Below are positions 1-9,986 of a stretch of DNA of 64,000 nucleotides, one piece after another. Position 1 is the stretch's first letter, and every line of letters begins with the position of its first letter. A model generated the notes under the pieces. It was not told the origin of the DNA, searched no databases, and worked only from the letters and a program-made list of their open reading frames with translations. This DNA is from Streptomyces sp. NRRL S-1022 (GTDB lineage Bacteria > Actinomycetota > Actinomycetes > Streptomycetales > Streptomycetaceae). The DNA is taken from assembly GCF_000720135.1 (NCBI RefSeq), contig NZ_JOIU01000010.1, forward strand, positions 1 to 64,000, given 5' to 3'. Both the position numbers and the translations under genes were made by a program.

Positions 1-90
1 CCCGGTTACATTCCGAACCCGGAAGCTAAGCCTCACAGCGCCGATGGTACTGCAGGGGGGACCCTGTGGGAGAGTAGGACACCGCCGAAC
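1..90 (+). rRNA. rrf: 5S ribosomal RNA, 3' part (5' end outside window)
   Basis: The window opens inside a 5S rRNA. The stretch holds the conserved block around CCGAACCCGGAAG and the 3' end at ACCGCCGAAC, as in actinobacterial 5S genes. About 30 nt of the roughly 120-nt gene lie upstream of base 1. A strong terminator follows, so this is the distal end of a ribosomal RNA operon read on the plus strand. Confidence 0.93.
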
Positions 91-100
91 AATTTTTGAA

Positions 101-141
101 AAGGTCGGATCCTGAACTTCGGTTCGGGGTCCGGCCTTTTT
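101..141 (+). terminator. Rho-independent terminator of the rRNA operon
   Basis: A 17-bp stem (101-117 pairs with 122-138, with a few G-T pairs) closes on a TTCG tetraloop and runs into a T tract at 137-141. It lies 10 nt after the 5S 3' end, which is the usual arrangement at the end of a Streptomyces rrn operon. Confidence 0.92.
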
Positions 142-189
142 CTGTTGTGCGTAACGTGTCGTTCACGTCGCGGGCACAGCATCCCAGGC

Positions 190-867
190 ATGGGAACTGC
201 AGCAATGCTCAGGGCCGCCGGCGTCGGAGCCGGTGACGAGGTCGTCGTACCGGCCTTCGGGAACGTCGAGGTCGCCGAGGCCGTGACCCTGGCCGGCGCC
301 CTTCCGGTGTTCGCCGACATAGACCCGGCGACCTACTGCCTGGACCCGGACGCGGTCGAGGGGGCGATATCCACCCGTACCGCCGCGGTCGTTGCCGTAC
401 ACCGCTTCGGACGCCGGGCCGACATCGGCCGGTTGCACGCGCTCGGGCAGCGGCACGGGCTGCTGGTGCTGGAGCAGGGCGAGTCCGAAGCGCCGGACGA
501 CGAGACGGCGCAGCGCAGGCAGCGCGCCGCCTATCTCGACGCCAGGTTGAAGGGCGTACGGACACCGGACGGTGGGGCAGGGCACACCTACCAGCAGTAC
601 GTCGTGCGGGTGCCCGGGAACGGCCGTCCGGACCGGGACGCCTTCGCGCGGGCCCTGCGGGCCAGGGGAGTCGAGTGCCGGGTTCCGGTGAAGACGCCGG
701 TGCACCGGCTGCCCGAGTTCCGCCGGTACGTGTCGTTGCCGGAGACCGAGACGGCCGCCGACGAGACGCTCGCGCTGCCCGTCGACGCCGCTCTCACCAA
801 GCGGGAGATGCACCGCGTCGTGTCCGCCTGCAACGCCCTGGGCGGCCTGCTCCAGCCCGCCTTCTGA
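190..867 (+). CDS. Truncated DegT/DnrJ/EryC1/StrS aminotransferase-like protein
   Basis: The 225-aa product resembles PLP-dependent sugar aminotransferases of the DegT/StrS family, which normally have about 370-400 residues. Recognisable parts are GTAAMLRAAGVGAGDEVVVP, the block PVFADIDPATYCLDPDAVE, the strand around HGLLVLEQ, and C-terminal blocks (YQQYVVRVP, PVHRLPEF, TALPVD-like). The N-terminal 40 or so residues and the central domain that carries the PLP-binding lysine are absent: HGLLVLEQGESEAP joins almost directly to the C-terminal domain. I infer it cannot form the internal aldimine and is either a relic or has a non-catalytic role. The reading frame is open and high in G/C at third positions, so it has not simply decayed. 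The start is uncertain: ATG at 190 is used, and a TTG at 145 is in frame. It sits between the rRNA terminator and tRNA-Thr. Confidence 0.6.
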   Translation: MGTAAMLRAAGVGAGDEVVVPAFGNVEVAEAVTLAGALPVFADIDPATYCLDPDAVEGAISTRTAAVVAVHRFGRRADIGRLHALGQRHGLLVLEQGESEAPDDETAQRRQRAAYLDARLKGVRTPDGGAGHTYQQYVVRVPGNGRPDRDAFARALRARGVECRVPVKTPVHRLPEFRRYVSLPETETAADETLALPVDAALTKREMHRVVSACNALGGLLQPAF

Positions 868-951
868 CCGGGCGCCGAACGAATTTGGGAACAGGGGCCC
901 GGTCGGGGTACAGTTTCTTCGTCGCCGCGAGGGAAACCTCGAAAACGACAG

Positions 952-1024
952 GCCCCTATAGCTCAGTCGGCAGAGCGTCTCCATGGTAAGGAGAAGGTCA
1001 ACGGTTCGATTCCGTTTGGGGGCT
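952..1024 (+). tRNA. tRNA-Thr, anticodon GGT
   Basis: A full cloverleaf can be drawn. The acceptor stem is GCCCCTA (952-958) with TGGGGGC (1017-1023). The D arm is GCTCAGTCGGCAGAGC. The anticodon stem TCTCC/GGAGA encloses the loop ATGGTAA, giving anticodon GGT at 985-987. The T arm AACGG-TTCGATT-CCGTT lies at 1000-1016. The discriminator is T1024, followed by CC without A, so part of the CCA end must be added. GGT reads ACC codons, the main threonine codon in high-GC genomes. Confidence 0.95.
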
Positions 1025-1029
1025 CCGAC

Positions 1030-1063
1030 AAAAAGGCCCCACCCTTTCGGGTGGGGCCTTTTT
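1030..1063. terminator. Bidirectional rho-independent terminator between tRNA-Thr and osaC
   Basis: A GC-rich stem (left arm ending at 1044, right arm starting at 1049, at least 14 bp) encloses the loop TTTC. A runs flank it on the left and T runs on the right. It can end the tRNA transcript on the plus strand and the osaC transcript on the minus strand, whose stop codon lies at 1072. Confidence 0.9.
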
Positions 1064-1071
1064 GTGCTTTC

Positions 1072-3831
1072 TCACAGCTCCTGGTGGATTCCCGGAACCC
1101 GCATCGCCAGAATGGCCATGTCGTCGGAGGGGGCGTCCGAGGCGAAGCGCTCGACCGCGCGCATGATGCGTGCGGCGACCGCGCCCGCGGTCAGACCCGT
1201 GCACGTCGTGAGGACATCGGCGAGGCCGTCGTCACCCAGCATGCGCGTGCCCTCCCGGCGTTCGGTGACGCCGTCCGTGACGCAGAGCAGGACGTCACCC
1301 GGGTCGAGGGTGACCCTCTCCTCGTACAGCTCCAAATCCTCGATGACGCCCAGCAGCGGCTGCGGTTCGGCCGCCGCGGTCACCGTGCCGTCCTGGCGCA
1401 GGCGCAGCGGGAGCGGATGGCCGGCGCACACGACCTTCAGCTCGGCGCTGCCGTCCTCCTGGGGGCGCAGCTCGCCGTAGAGCAGGGTGAGGAAGCGGCT
1501 GCGGTCGCCCTCGTCGAGGATCGCGGAGTTCAGGCGCTCCAGCACGGCCGGCCCGGGCAGGCCCTCGCGGGCCAGCAGGCGCAGGGCGTGCCGGGCCAGG
1601 CCGGTGACGGCCGCCGCGTTGGGGCCCGTACCGCAGACGTCGCCGATGGCGAAGCCGTACGCGCCGTTGCCGATGGGGAAGAGGTCGTAGAAGTCGCCGC
1701 CGACCTCGTTGCCCTCGCCCGCCGCGCGGTAGATGACCTCGACCTCGACGCCGTCGATCTGCGGCAGGCCCGGCGGGAGCAGGCTGCGCTGGAGGGACTG
1801 GCTGATGGCCGTGCGCTCCGAGTACAGCCGGGCGTTGTCCAGGGCGAGGGCGGCCCGGCGGCTCAGGTCCTCGGCGAGTTCCAGGATCTCCTGGCGGAAG
1901 TGCTCGTCGGTGGGCTTGCCGAGGGTCAGCATGCCGATGACGCGATTGCGGGCGACGAGCGGCAGCACGACCGTCTCGCCGCCGACCGCGGAGGCCGTGG
2001 CGAGCGTCGGGCCGATGCCGGAGGCGAGCCGGTGCGTGGAGCCGCCGGCCAGGCCCAGGCTGCGCATGGAGGTGCGCAGGGCCGCCTGGTGGGCGACCTC
2101 GCCGGGGATGGTCCAGACGCGGGCGCCGGGCGTCGGCACCGGGTCCGGCGGGGGGACCTTCGACAGCAACGACTTGATGCCGTCGATGAGTTCCTCGTCC
2201 TCGTGCAGGACGTACGACAGGTACGGCTCGGAGGCCTGGTCGGCGATGGTGTACACCGCGCACCAGGTGGCCAGTGTGGGGACCGTCATCTGGGCCATCA
2301 GGGCCAGCGTCTGGTCCCGGTCCAGGGTGCCGGCCAGCAGGTCGGAGGCCTCGACCAGGAAGCTCAGGGAGCCGCGGCGCAGCCGTTCCAGTTCGCCGAG
2401 GCGGGCCGATTCGACGGCCAGGGCGATGCGGTCGGCGGCGAACTGGAGGCGCAGCGCCTCCTCGTTGGTGTAGCGGCCGGGCGCCTCGGCGGCGACGCCG
2501 AGGGAGCCGGTGAGGCGGCCCTCGACCTTCAGCGGGACGGTGACGACCGAGCGCATGCCGGTGCCGGCGAGCAGGGGTACGGCGCCGGGGACGGCGGCGA
2601 GGTCGTCGTGGACGGCGGGCATGCGGGCGGAGCCGTAGCGGCCGGGGCCTGCCTCGACGGGCACGCGCGCGAAACGCTGGCGGGCGGAGGGCAGGCCGGT
2701 GGAGGCGCGGACCTCCAGTTCCGTCTCGTCGTCGGTGGCGAGCAGCAGGAACGCGGAGTCGCCGTCGAGCATGTCGCGGGCGCGTTCCACCGTGCGCTGG
2801 AGCAGGCCGTCGAGGTCGTCCGGGGCGGGGGAGCCGATGAACACCTCGAAGGGGTCGTTGCTCTGCCCGTCGGCGGACTGCTTCTGGTCGGTGGCCGGGA
2901 CGCGGGGCGGGGACTGCAGGACGGCGCGTTCGTGGTCGCGCACCAGGAGGCAGACGGTGGAGGGCTCGCCGCCGGTGTCGCGGACCCTGAGGTGGGAGGC
3001 GTACACCTGTGCCACCCGGCCGTCGGCGCCGCGGATGCCGTAGGTGCCCTCCCAGCGGGAGAGCTGGAAGGCCTCGGCGATGCCGGTGCCGGTGCCCGGG
3101 GTGTGCGGCCAGGCGGCCAGTTCGGTCAGGGGTTTGCCGATGACGGCGGACGCGGGGTAGCCGAACAGCTCCTCGGCGTCCTCGTTCCAGGCGCTGATGC
3201 TGCCCTTGCGGTCGACCTGGAGGACGGCGACGCGGACCCGGCCGTCGGCCAGCGGCAGGAGGTCGGCGGGCAGGGCGGGGCCGGCGGTGCGGGTGCCGAC
3301 CGCGCGCTCGGGCAGGTTGAGCTGGAACCAGACGTTCTTGTGGGTGGGGGTGTAGTCCACGCCCCAGCGGGTGGCCAGGGCCGCGCAGAGCTGGAGGCCG
3401 CGGCCGCCCTCGCGGTCGGGACTGCCCATGGTGGCGACGGAGCTCTGGAGCGGTACCTCGCGCTCCGGGTAGCGGTCGGAGACCTCGACGCGCACGCCGT
3501 CCTCGGTGCGCAGGCACAGCACCTCGGCGTGGGTGCCCGCGTGGACGACGGCGTTGGTCACCAGTTCGCTGGTGAGGACGACCGCGTCGTCGACGATGTC
3601 GGCGAAGCCCCAGCCCTGGAGGGTGTCGCGGACGAAGGACCGGGCGGTCGCGACCGATCGTCCGACGGGCTCGAAACTGGCAGCCGCGCGCGCGGTGATC
3701 ACAGAACTCCTCGACCGGTCGTCTACATGCAGGGCTGCGGGGCCGGCCGGCTCGCGCCGCTGCTGCGGCAGCAACTCGCCGGTCGGCTGTGGCTCCGGGG
3801 GCTGTCCCCCGGGGATCAGTCCGGTGGTCAT
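1072..3831 (-). CDS. osaC: OsaC: SpoIIE-family phosphatase with anti-sigma kinase-like, PAS and GAF domains
   Basis: This 919-aa cytoplasmic regulator has four regions. An RsbW-like HATPase lies at about residues 45-180, with N box ELVTNAVVHAGT and G box GGRGLQL. A PAS domain (about 210-300, ISAWNEDAEELFGYP) is followed by two GAF-like regions (about 335-660). A C-terminal PP2C/SpoIIE phosphatase carries the metal-binding motifs GGDFYD, GDVCGTGP and SDDMA. In S. coelicolor, OsaC returns SigB activity to normal after osmotic shock. The divergent position next to osaA-osaB is the known arrangement. The ATG at 3831 is chosen because a GGAGGGG sequence precedes it; a TTG at 3918 would add 29 residues of poor quality. 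The gene is convergent with tRNA-Thr and ends at the shared terminator. Family assignment is firm; the name rests on synteny and domain order. Confidence 0.9.
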   Translation of the reverse strand: MTTGLIPGGQPPEPQPTGELLPQQRREPAGPAALHVDDRSRSSVITARAAASFEPVGRSVATARSFVRDTLQGWGFADIVDDAVVLTSELVTNAVVHAGTHAEVLCLRTEDGVRVEVSDRYPEREVPLQSSVATMGSPDREGGRGLQLCAALATRWGVDYTPTHKNVWFQLNLPERAVGTRTAGPALPADLLPLADGRVRVAVLQVDRKGSISAWNEDAEELFGYPASAVIGKPLTELAAWPHTPGTGTGIAEAFQLSRWEGTYGIRGADGRVAQVYASHLRVRDTGGEPSTVCLLVRDHERAVLQSPPRVPATDQKQSADGQSNDPFEVFIGSPAPDDLDGLLQRTVERARDMLDGDSAFLLLATDDETELEVRASTGLPSARQRFARVPVEAGPGRYGSARMPAVHDDLAAVPGAVPLLAGTGMRSVVTVPLKVEGRLTGSLGVAAEAPGRYTNEEALRLQFAADRIALAVESARLGELERLRRGSLSFLVEASDLLAGTLDRDQTLALMAQMTVPTLATWCAVYTIADQASEPYLSYVLHEDEELIDGIKSLLSKVPPPDPVPTPGARVWTIPGEVAHQAALRTSMRSLGLAGGSTHRLASGIGPTLATASAVGGETVVLPLVARNRVIGMLTLGKPTDEHFRQEILELAEDLSRRAALALDNARLYSERTAISQSLQRSLLPPGLPQIDGVEVEVIYRAAGEGNEVGGDFYDLFPIGNGAYGFAIGDVCGTGPNAAAVTGLARHALRLLAREGLPGPAVLERLNSAILDEGDRSRFLTLLYGELRPQEDGSAELKVVCAGHPLPLRLRQDGTVTAAAEPQPLLGVIEDLELYEERVTLDPGDVLLCVTDGVTERREGTRMLGDDGLADVLTTCTGLTAGAVAARIMRAVERFASDAPSDDMAILAMRVPGIHQEL

Positions 3832-4241
3832 GGTGTCCGGCCGCCCCTCCGATGCCCGCTCGTACTCGTGCCACCGCCCAGGCCGGTCGGACCGGTGCGG
3901 CTGGACAGCCGCATGCAAGGTTACTTACCTTCGCCGTCCGAGCGGATGCCGGTCGCAGGTGTTTACGCCCCCCGGGTGTGCGGACGATGTGCGAAGGTGC
4001 CGAACTGTTATGGCCTGGTTCGGCCGGGGTGAAACACTGGGCAAGCTTCTGATGGAGGTCGGGTCGGGGTGCGTGTGTTCCGTCTACGGCGGGCAGCAGC
4101 CCCTGGTGTGGCCGGATCCCGTCTGGCAGATGTACGCAGGAGTAACCGGTACGTGGAAGCAACCGGTATGCCGATGACCGGCACGCCGGGCCGAAGCGGC
4201 CGAGCACAGCAGTAGCGGTCTACCCCTCCGGGAGGGACACA
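3832..4241. promoter_or_regulatory. Divergent osaC/osaA control region
   Basis: This 410-bp gene-free region must hold the promoters of osaC (leftward) and osaA (rightward). Visible elements are a perfect palindrome AAGGT-N5-ACCTT at 3917-3931, 86 bp before the osaC start, and a direct repeat AACCGGTA at 4144-4151 and 4161-4168 (17-bp period) about 75-100 bp before osaA. A ribosome-binding sequence (GGGAGGGA, near 4230-4237) precedes the osaA GTG. I could not assign a SigB-type promoter with confidence. Confidence 0.5.
3917..3931. promoter_or_regulatory. 15-bp palindrome upstream of osaC, candidate operator
   Basis: The sequence reads AAGGT TACTT ACCTT, with perfect 5-bp arms. It lies in the osaC leader or promoter region. 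The binding protein is unknown; operator function is inferred from symmetry and position only. Confidence 0.4.
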
Positions 4242-7200
4242 GTGGAGTCTGGCGCGGCGACGCGAGTCACGAAGACGCGCGCGAAAGGCGGACCGTCCCT
4301 GGGCAGGAGCGGCGGTACCACCGCCGTGGACACGGCCGCCCTGAACCGGCTGCTGGCGGCTCTCGTGTCGATGCGGGACGGAAACTTCCGCAAGCGCCTC
4401 ACGGTGTCCGGTGACGGTGTGATGTCGGAGATCGCGGCCGTCTTCAACGAGGTGGCCGACCGGAACCTGCACCTGACCGGTGAGCTGGCGCGGGTGCGGC
4501 GCATGGTGGGGCGTGAGGGAAAACTCACGGAACGGCTGGAGACGGGGGCCTGCGAGGGTTCCTGGGCGACGGCCATCGACCACTCCAACGCGCTGGTGGA
4601 CGATCTGGTCTGGCCGGTCTCCGAGGTCAGCCGGGTGCTCACGGCGGTCGCCGAGGGCGATCTGTCGCCCCGGATGGAGCTGCGGACGCAGGCGGCGGAC
4701 GACGGCACGGGTCATCCGCTGCGGGGTGAATTCCTGAAGGTCGGCCGCACCGTCAACAACCTGGTCGACCAGTTGTCGACGTTCACGGACGAGGTCACGC
4801 GTGTGGCCAGCGAGGTCGGCACCGAGGGCAAGCTCGGCGGTCAGGCCCGGGTGCGCGGTATGTCCGGTTCGTGGAAGGACCTGACCGAGTCCGTCAACAC
4901 GATGGCGGACCGGCTGACCGCCCAGGTGCGGGACATCGCGCTGGTGACCACGGCGGTCGCCAAGGGTGATCTGTCCCGCAAGGTGACCGTGCATGTCGCC
5001 GGCGAGATGCTGGAGCTGAAGAACACCGTCAACACGATGGTGGACCAGCTGTCGGCCTTTTCCTCCGAGGTCACGCGGGTGGCCCGGGAGGTGGGCACCG
5101 AGGGCATCCTGGGCGGCCGGGCGCAGGTGCCCGAGGTGGCCGGCGTGTGGAAGGAGCTGACCGACTCCGTCAACACGATGGCGGGCAACCTGACCGCGCA
5201 GGTGCGGGGGATCTCGCAGGTCACGACGGCCGTCGCCAATGGTGATCTGTCGCAGAAGGTGACCGTCCCCGCGCGCGGGGAGGTCGCGCAGCTCGCCGAG
5301 ACCATCAACCAGATGACCGAGACGCTGCGGATCTTCGCGGACGAGGTCACGCGGGTGGCGAACGAGGTCGGCGCGGAGGGCAGGCTCGGCGGGCAGGCGA
5401 ACGTGCCGGGCGCGGCGGGTACGTGGAAGGACCTGACGGACTCCGTCAACACGGTGTTCCGGAACCTGACCACGCAGGTGCGGGACATCGCGGCCGTGAC
5501 GACGGCGGTGGCCAGCGGTGACCTGTCGCAGAAGGTCACCGTCGACGTGGCCGGCGAGATGCTGGAGCTGAAGAACACCGTCAACGGGATGGTGGACCAG
5601 CTGTCGGCGTTCGGTGCCGAGGTGACGCGGGTCGCGCGGGAGATCGGTGTCGAGGGTGAGCTGGGCGGCCAGGCGCAGGTGCCGGGGGCGGCCGGTACCT
5701 GGAAGGACTTGACCGACTCCGTCAACACCGCATTCCGCAACCTCACCGGGCAGGTGCGCAACATCGCCCAGGTGACGACGGCGGTGGCCAACGGCGACCT
5801 GTCGCAGAAGGTCACCGTGGACGTGTCCGGTGAGATGCTCCAGCTGAAGAACACCGTGAACACGATGGTGGACCAGCTGTCGAGCTTCGCCGACCAGGTG
5901 ACGCGGATGGCCCGGGACGTGGGTACGGAGGGCCGGCTGGGCGGTCAGGCCCGGGTGGACGGCGTCTCCGGTACGTGGAAGGAGCTGACGGACTCCGTCA
6001 ACTTCATGGCCGGCAACCTGACGTCCCAGGTGCGGCAGATCGCCCAGGTGACGACGGCGGTGGCGCGCGGTGACCTGTCGCAGAAGATCGACGTCGACGC
6101 GCGCGGCGAGATCCTTGAGCTGAAGAACACGATCAACACGATGGTCGATCAGCTGTCCGCCTTCGCCGACCAGGTGACGCGGGTCGCGCGGGACGTGGGC
6201 ACGGAGGGCCGGCTCGGCGGACAGGCGCAGGTGCCCGGTGTCGCCGGTGTGTGGCGGGACCTGACCGACTCGGTGAACGGCATGGCCGGCAACCTGACGG
6301 CCCAGGTGCGCAACATCGCGCAGGTCGCCACGGCGGTGGCGCGCGGTGACCTCTCCCAGAAGATCACCGTGGACGCGCGCGGGGAGATCCTGGAGCTGAA
6401 GAACACCCTGAACACGATGGTCGACCAGCTGTCGTCGTTCGCCCAGGAGGTCACCCGGGTGGCCCGGGAGGTGGGCACCGAGGGCATCCTCGGCGGTCAG
6501 GCCGAGGTGCAGGGTGTCTCCGGCACCTGGAAGGACCTCACGCAGTCCGTGAACTTCATGGCGAACAACCTGACCATCCAGGTGCGCAACATCGCCGAGG
6601 TGACGACGGCGGTCGCCAAGGGCGACCTGTCGAAGAAGATCACTGTTGACGCGAAGGGCGAGATCCTTGAGCTCGTCACGACGGTCAACACCATGGTTGA
6701 TCAGCTGTCCAGCTTCGCCGAGCAGGTGACCCGGGTGGCCCGTGAGGTGGGCACCGAGGGCATCCTGGGAGGCCAGGCGCACGTGCCGGGTGTGACCGGC
6801 ATCTGGAAGGACCTCAGCAACAACGTCAACCTGATGGCCAACAACCTGACCATGCAGGTGCGCAACATCTCCCAGGTGGCCGCGGCGGTCGCCAACGGTG
6901 ACCTGACGCGGCAGGTGACGATCGAGGCGCGCGGCGAGGTCGCGCAGCTCGCCGAAACCATCAACACCATGGTCAAGACGCTGAGTTCGTTCGCCGACCA
7001 GGTGACCAAGGTGGCCCGTGAGGTGGGCACGGACGGCATCCTGGGCGGCCAGGCGCACGTGCCCGGGGTGGCCGGCACCTGGAAGGACCTCACCGAGTCC
7101 GTGAACCAGATGGCGTCCAACCTGACCGGTCAGGTGCGCAACATCGCCATGGTCACCACGGCCATCGCCAAGGGTGACCTGACCAAGAAGATCGACATTG

Positions 7201-9704
7201 ACGCGCGCGGTGAGATCCTTGAGCTGAAGACGACGATCAACACGATGGTCGATCAGCTGTCGAGCTTCGCCGAAGAGGTCACGCGCGTGGCCCGCGAGGT
7301 GGGTACGGAAGGCCAGCTGGGCGGTCAGGCACGCGTGCGGGACGTCGACGGCACCTGGCGCGACCTGACCGAGTCCGTGAACGAGATGGCCGGGAACCTG
7401 ACCCGGCAGGTGCGTGCCATCGCGCGCGTGGCGACCGCGGTGACCCGCGGCGACCTGAACCTGAAGATCGACGTGGACGCGTCCGGCGAGATCCAGGAGC
7501 TGCAGGACTACATCAACAAGATGATCGCCAACCTGCGCGACACCACGATCGCCAACAAGGAGCAGGACTGGCTCAAGGGCAACCTGGCCCGGATCTCGGC
7601 CCTGATGCAGGGCCGCCGGGACCTGGAGGACGTGGCCTCGCTGATCATGAGTGAGCTGACGCCGGTGGTGTCCGCGCAGCACGGTGCGTTCTTCCTGGCG
7701 ATGCCGCTGCTGGAGGGCAAGGACGTCGGCAACGGCGAGGACGACTACGAGCTGCGGATGCTGGGTTCGTACGGCTACTCGATGGGCTCCATGCCGACGT
7801 CGTTCCGGCCCGGTGAGGCGCTGATCGGCACGGCCGCCCAGGAGAAGCGCACGATCCTGGTGGACCGGGCGCCCAGCGGCTACCTGAAGATCTCCTCCGG
7901 GCTCGGCGAGGCGCCGCCCGCGCAGGTGATCGTGCTGCCGGTGCTCTTCGAGGGCAACGTGCTCGGCGTGATCGAGCTGGCGTCCTTCACGCCGTTCACG
8001 CACATCCAGAAGGACTTCCTCAACCAGATCGCCGAGATGATCGCGACCAGCGTCAACACCATCTCGGTCAACACCAAGACCGAACAGCTGCTCAAGCAGT
8101 CGCAGGAGCTGACCGAGCAGCTCCGGGAGCGGTCGGCCGAGCTGGAGAACCGGCAGAAGGCGCTGCAGGCCTCCAACGCGGAACTGGAGGAGAAGGCGGA
8201 GCTGCTGGCCCGTCAGAACCGGGACATCGAGGTGAAGAACACCGAGATCGAGGAGGCACGGCAGGTCCTGGAGGAGCGCGCCGAGCAGCTCGCGGTCTCC
8301 ATGCGCTACAAGAGCGAGTTCCTCGCCAACATGTCGCACGAGCTGCGCACCCCGCTCAACTCGCTGCTCATCCTGGCGAAGCTGCTCGCGGACAACGCCG
8401 AGGGCAACCTCTCGCCGAAGCAGGTGGAGTTCGCCGAGACCATCCACGGCGCCGGCTCCGACCTGCTCCAGCTGATCAACGACATCCTGGACCTGTCGAA
8501 GGTCGAGGCGGGCAAGATGGACGTCTCGCCTACGCGGATCGCGCTGGTCCAGCTCGTGGACTACGTCGAGGCCACCTTCCGGCCGCTGACCGCGGAGAAG
8601 GGCCTGGACCTGTCCGTGCGGGTGTCCCCGGAGCTGCCGGCCACCCTGCACACCGACGAGCAGCGGCTGTTGCAGGTGCTGCGCAACCTGCTGTCCAACG
8701 CGGTGAAGTTCACCGACTCCGGGTCGGTGGAGCTGGTGATCCGGCCGGCCGGCGCGGATGTGCCGGCGGGCATCCGCGAGCAGCTGCTGGAGGCCGGTTC
8801 GCTGACGGAGCCGGGCGGGCCGCTGATCGCGTTCTCGGTGACGGACACCGGGATCGGCATCGCGGCCAGCAAGATGCGGGTGATCTTCGAGGCGTTCAAG
8901 CAGGCGGACGGCACCACGAGCCGCAAGTACGGCGGCACCGGCCTCGGCCTGTCGATCTCGCGGGAGATCGCCCAGCTGCTCGGCGGCGAGATCCACGCGC
9001 AGAGCGAACCGGGCCGCGGCTCGACGTTCACGCTGTACCTGCCGCTGCACCCGAGCGAGCTGCCGCCGCAGGGCTACCAGCAGTCCGTGCCCGCGCTGGA
9101 GGCCGGTGACCTGGTCGCGGCCTCCGAGGCGCGGCTGTCCTCGGAGCTGTCCGCGGCGGAAATCGAGACGCCGGCCGAGGTGAAGTCGTACCAGGAGACG
9201 CAGAACGGTCCCGCCGCGCTCTTCCGGCGCCGGCGGCGGAGCCTGCCGCAGGAGCTGCAGCGGCCCGAGCAGCGGACGGCCGTCCACGAGCAGGAGCGCG
9301 CGCCGCAGCAGGGCGGCGCGGTGCGGTTCGGCGGTGAGAAGGTACTGATCGTCGACGACGACATCCGCAACGTGTTCGCGCTCACCAGCGTCCTGGAACA
9401 GCACGGCCTGTCGGTGCTGTACGCGGAGAACGGCCGCGAGGGCATCGAGGTGCTGGAGCAGCACGACGACGTGGCGGTCGTCCTGATGGACATCATGATG
9501 CCCGAGATGGACGGGTACGCGACGACCACCGCGATCCGCAGGATGCCGCAGTTCGCGGGGCTGCCGATCATCGCGCTCACGGCGAAGGCGATGAAGGGCG
9601 ACCGGGAGAAGGCGATCGAGTCGGGCGCCTCCGACTACGTCACCAAGCCGGTCGACCCCGATCACCTGCTGTCGGTGATGCGCCAGTGGATGCGGGCGGA
9701 GTGA
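4242..9704 (+). CDS. osaA: OsaA: multi-HAMP hybrid sensor histidine kinase
   Basis: This 1820-aa hybrid kinase has no obvious transmembrane segment. Residues about 30-1105 are a long HAMP array with a 92-residue repeat whose units carry AVAxGDLS, GEhLELKNTxNxMVDQLS and [18 protein letters not shown] blocks. A GAF domain (about 1110-1260) and a coiled coil (about 1280-1350) follow. HisKA has SHELRTP with phospho-accepting His1366. The HATPase shows [16 protein letters not shown] and [12 protein letters not shown]-terminal receiver (about 1695-1815) has [12 protein letters not shown] with Asp1750. The architecture is like fungal group III osmosensing kinases (Nik1/Os-1). In S. coelicolor, osaA with osaB is needed for osmoadaptation. 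The start is GTG 4242 after a GGGAGGGA ribosome-binding sequence. The gene is divergent from osaC and 282 bp upstream of osaB. Confidence 0.93.
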   Translation: MESGAATRVTKTRAKGGPSLGRSGGTTAVDTAALNRLLAALVSMRDGNFRKRLTVSGDGVMSEIAAVFNEVADRNLHLTGELARVRRMVGREGKLTERLETGACEGSWATAIDHSNALVDDLVWPVSEVSRVLTAVAEGDLSPRMELRTQAADDGTGHPLRGEFLKVGRTVNNLVDQLSTFTDEVTRVASEVGTEGKLGGQARVRGMSGSWKDLTESVNTMADRLTAQVRDIALVTTAVAKGDLSRKVTVHVAGEMLELKNTVNTMVDQLSAFSSEVTRVAREVGTEGILGGRAQVPEVAGVWKELTDSVNTMAGNLTAQVRGISQVTTAVANGDLSQKVTVPARGEVAQLAETINQMTETLRIFADEVTRVANEVGAEGRLGGQANVPGAAGTWKDLTDSVNTVFRNLTTQVRDIAAVTTAVASGDLSQKVTVDVAGEMLELKNTVNGMVDQLSAFGAEVTRVAREIGVEGELGGQAQVPGAAGTWKDLTDSVNTAFRNLTGQVRNIAQVTTAVANGDLSQKVTVDVSGEMLQLKNTVNTMVDQLSSFADQVTRMARDVGTEGRLGGQARVDGVSGTWKELTDSVNFMAGNLTSQVRQIAQVTTAVARGDLSQKIDVDARGEILELKNTINTMVDQLSAFADQVTRVARDVGTEGRLGGQAQVPGVAGVWRDLTDSVNGMAGNLTAQVRNIAQVATAVARGDLSQKITVDARGEILELKNTLNTMVDQLSSFAQEVTRVAREVGTEGILGGQAEVQGVSGTWKDLTQSVNFMANNLTIQVRNIAEVTTAVAKGDLSKKITVDAKGEILELVTTVNTMVDQLSSFAEQVTRVAREVGTEGILGGQAHVPGVTGIWKDLSNNVNLMANNLTMQVRNISQVAAAVANGDLTRQVTIEARGEVAQLAETINTMVKTLSSFADQVTKVAREVGTDGILGGQAHVPGVAGTWKDLTESVNQMASNLTGQVRNIAMVTTAIAKGDLTKKIDIDARGEILELKTTINTMVDQLSSFAEEVTRVAREVGTEGQLGGQARVRDVDGTWRDLTESVNEMAGNLTRQVRAIARVATAVTRGDLNLKIDVDASGEIQELQDYINKMIANLRDTTIANKEQDWLKGNLARISALMQGRRDLEDVASLIMSELTPVVSAQHGAFFLAMPLLEGKDVGNGEDDYELRMLGSYGYSMGSMPTSFRPGEALIGTAAQEKRTILVDRAPSGYLKISSGLGEAPPAQVIVLPVLFEGNVLGVIELASFTPFTHIQKDFLNQIAEMIATSVNTISVNTKTEQLLKQSQELTEQLRERSAELENRQKALQASNAELEEKAELLARQNRDIEVKNTEIEEARQVLEERAEQLAVSMRYKSEFLANMSHELRTPLNSLLILAKLLADNAEGNLSPKQVEFAETIHGAGSDLLQLINDILDLSKVEAGKMDVSPTRIALVQLVDYVEATFRPLTAEKGLDLSVRVSPELPATLHTDEQRLLQVLRNLLSNAVKFTDSGSVELVIRPAGADVPAGIREQLLEAGSLTEPGGPLIAFSVTDTGIGIAASKMRVIFEAFKQADGTTSRKYGGTGLGLSISREIAQLLGGEIHAQSEPGRGSTFTLYLPLHPSELPPQGYQQSVPALEAGDLVAASEARLSSELSAAEIETPAEVKSYQETQNGPAALFRRRRRSLPQELQRPEQRTAVHEQERAPQQGGAVRFGGEKVLIVDDDIRNVFALTSVLEQHGLSVLYAENGREGIEVLEQHDDVAVVLMDIMMPEMDGYATTTAIRRMPQFAGLPIIALTAKAMKGDREKAIESGASDYVTKPVDPDHLLSVMRQWMRAE
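4944..7499 (+). repeat. 276-bp coding tandem repeat (HAMP array of OsaA)
   Basis: Units start at 4944, 5220, 5496, 5772, 6048, 6324, 6600, 6876, 7152 and 7428, an exact 276-bp (92-codon) period with no indels. A more diverged unit lies before the first. Each starts with a VTTAVA-like codon run. The exact spacing keeps HAMP heptad phase. The DNA copies differ mostly at synonymous and tolerated sites, so the array is old, but it could still cause assembly or recombination errors. Confidence 0.9.
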
Positions 9705-9986
9705 GCGCGGCGGACGGCGGGGCCGGGCACGGGGCACATGCCGGGGGAACTTCCGGCGGGTGCCGGGAGTTGCTGCATGATGGGGGCCGGGAACGCACGG
9801 AACTCCGAATTCCGGGAACTATCCCGGGGCGGGCCGCGTTTCCGGTACGTGCACCGTGACATCGCGGTGACAGGGTGTGGCGACAGGCGGGGTGCGGCTA
9901 CGATGACCGGCACAAGGACGGGCGGCGAAAGGGAGTCGTCCTCTGGGGCGGCGCCCGGTGTACCGCCGGGGCGAGGAGGGCGGGCC
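9705..9986 (+). promoter_or_regulatory. osaA-osaB intergenic region with a possible osaB promoter
   Basis: No gene fits in these 282 bp. A possible promoter is TGGCGA (9878-9883), 15 bp, then TACGAT (9899-9904), about 83 bp before the osaB start. The gap length suggests osaB can be transcribed separately from osaA as well as by read-through. A GAGGAGGG ribosome-binding sequence lies at 9972-9980. Confidence 0.4.

Noticed and set aside
952..1024. tRNA-Met reading because of CCATGG near the anticodon loop
   Set aside because: With the stem TCTCC/GGAGA the seven-nucleotide loop is ATGGTAA and the anticodon is GGT; a CAT anticodon would break the stem.
1051..4032. Long plus-strand ORF (993 codons) opposite osaC
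   Set aside because: It is the antisense shadow of osaC: no family motifs, Ala/Gly/Arg-rich translation and G/C skew at the wrong codon positions.
4944..7499. The 276-bp repeats as a mobile or assembly duplication
   Set aside because: They are in frame, encode HAMP units with conserved heptads, and copies are well diverged, so this is an authentic protein repeat.
4008..9737. 1909-codon minus-strand ORF opposite osaA
   Set aside because: It mirrors the HAMP repeats of osaA and has a His/Arg/Leu-rich low-complexity product. The plus-strand kinase has clear HisKA, HATPase and receiver motifs.
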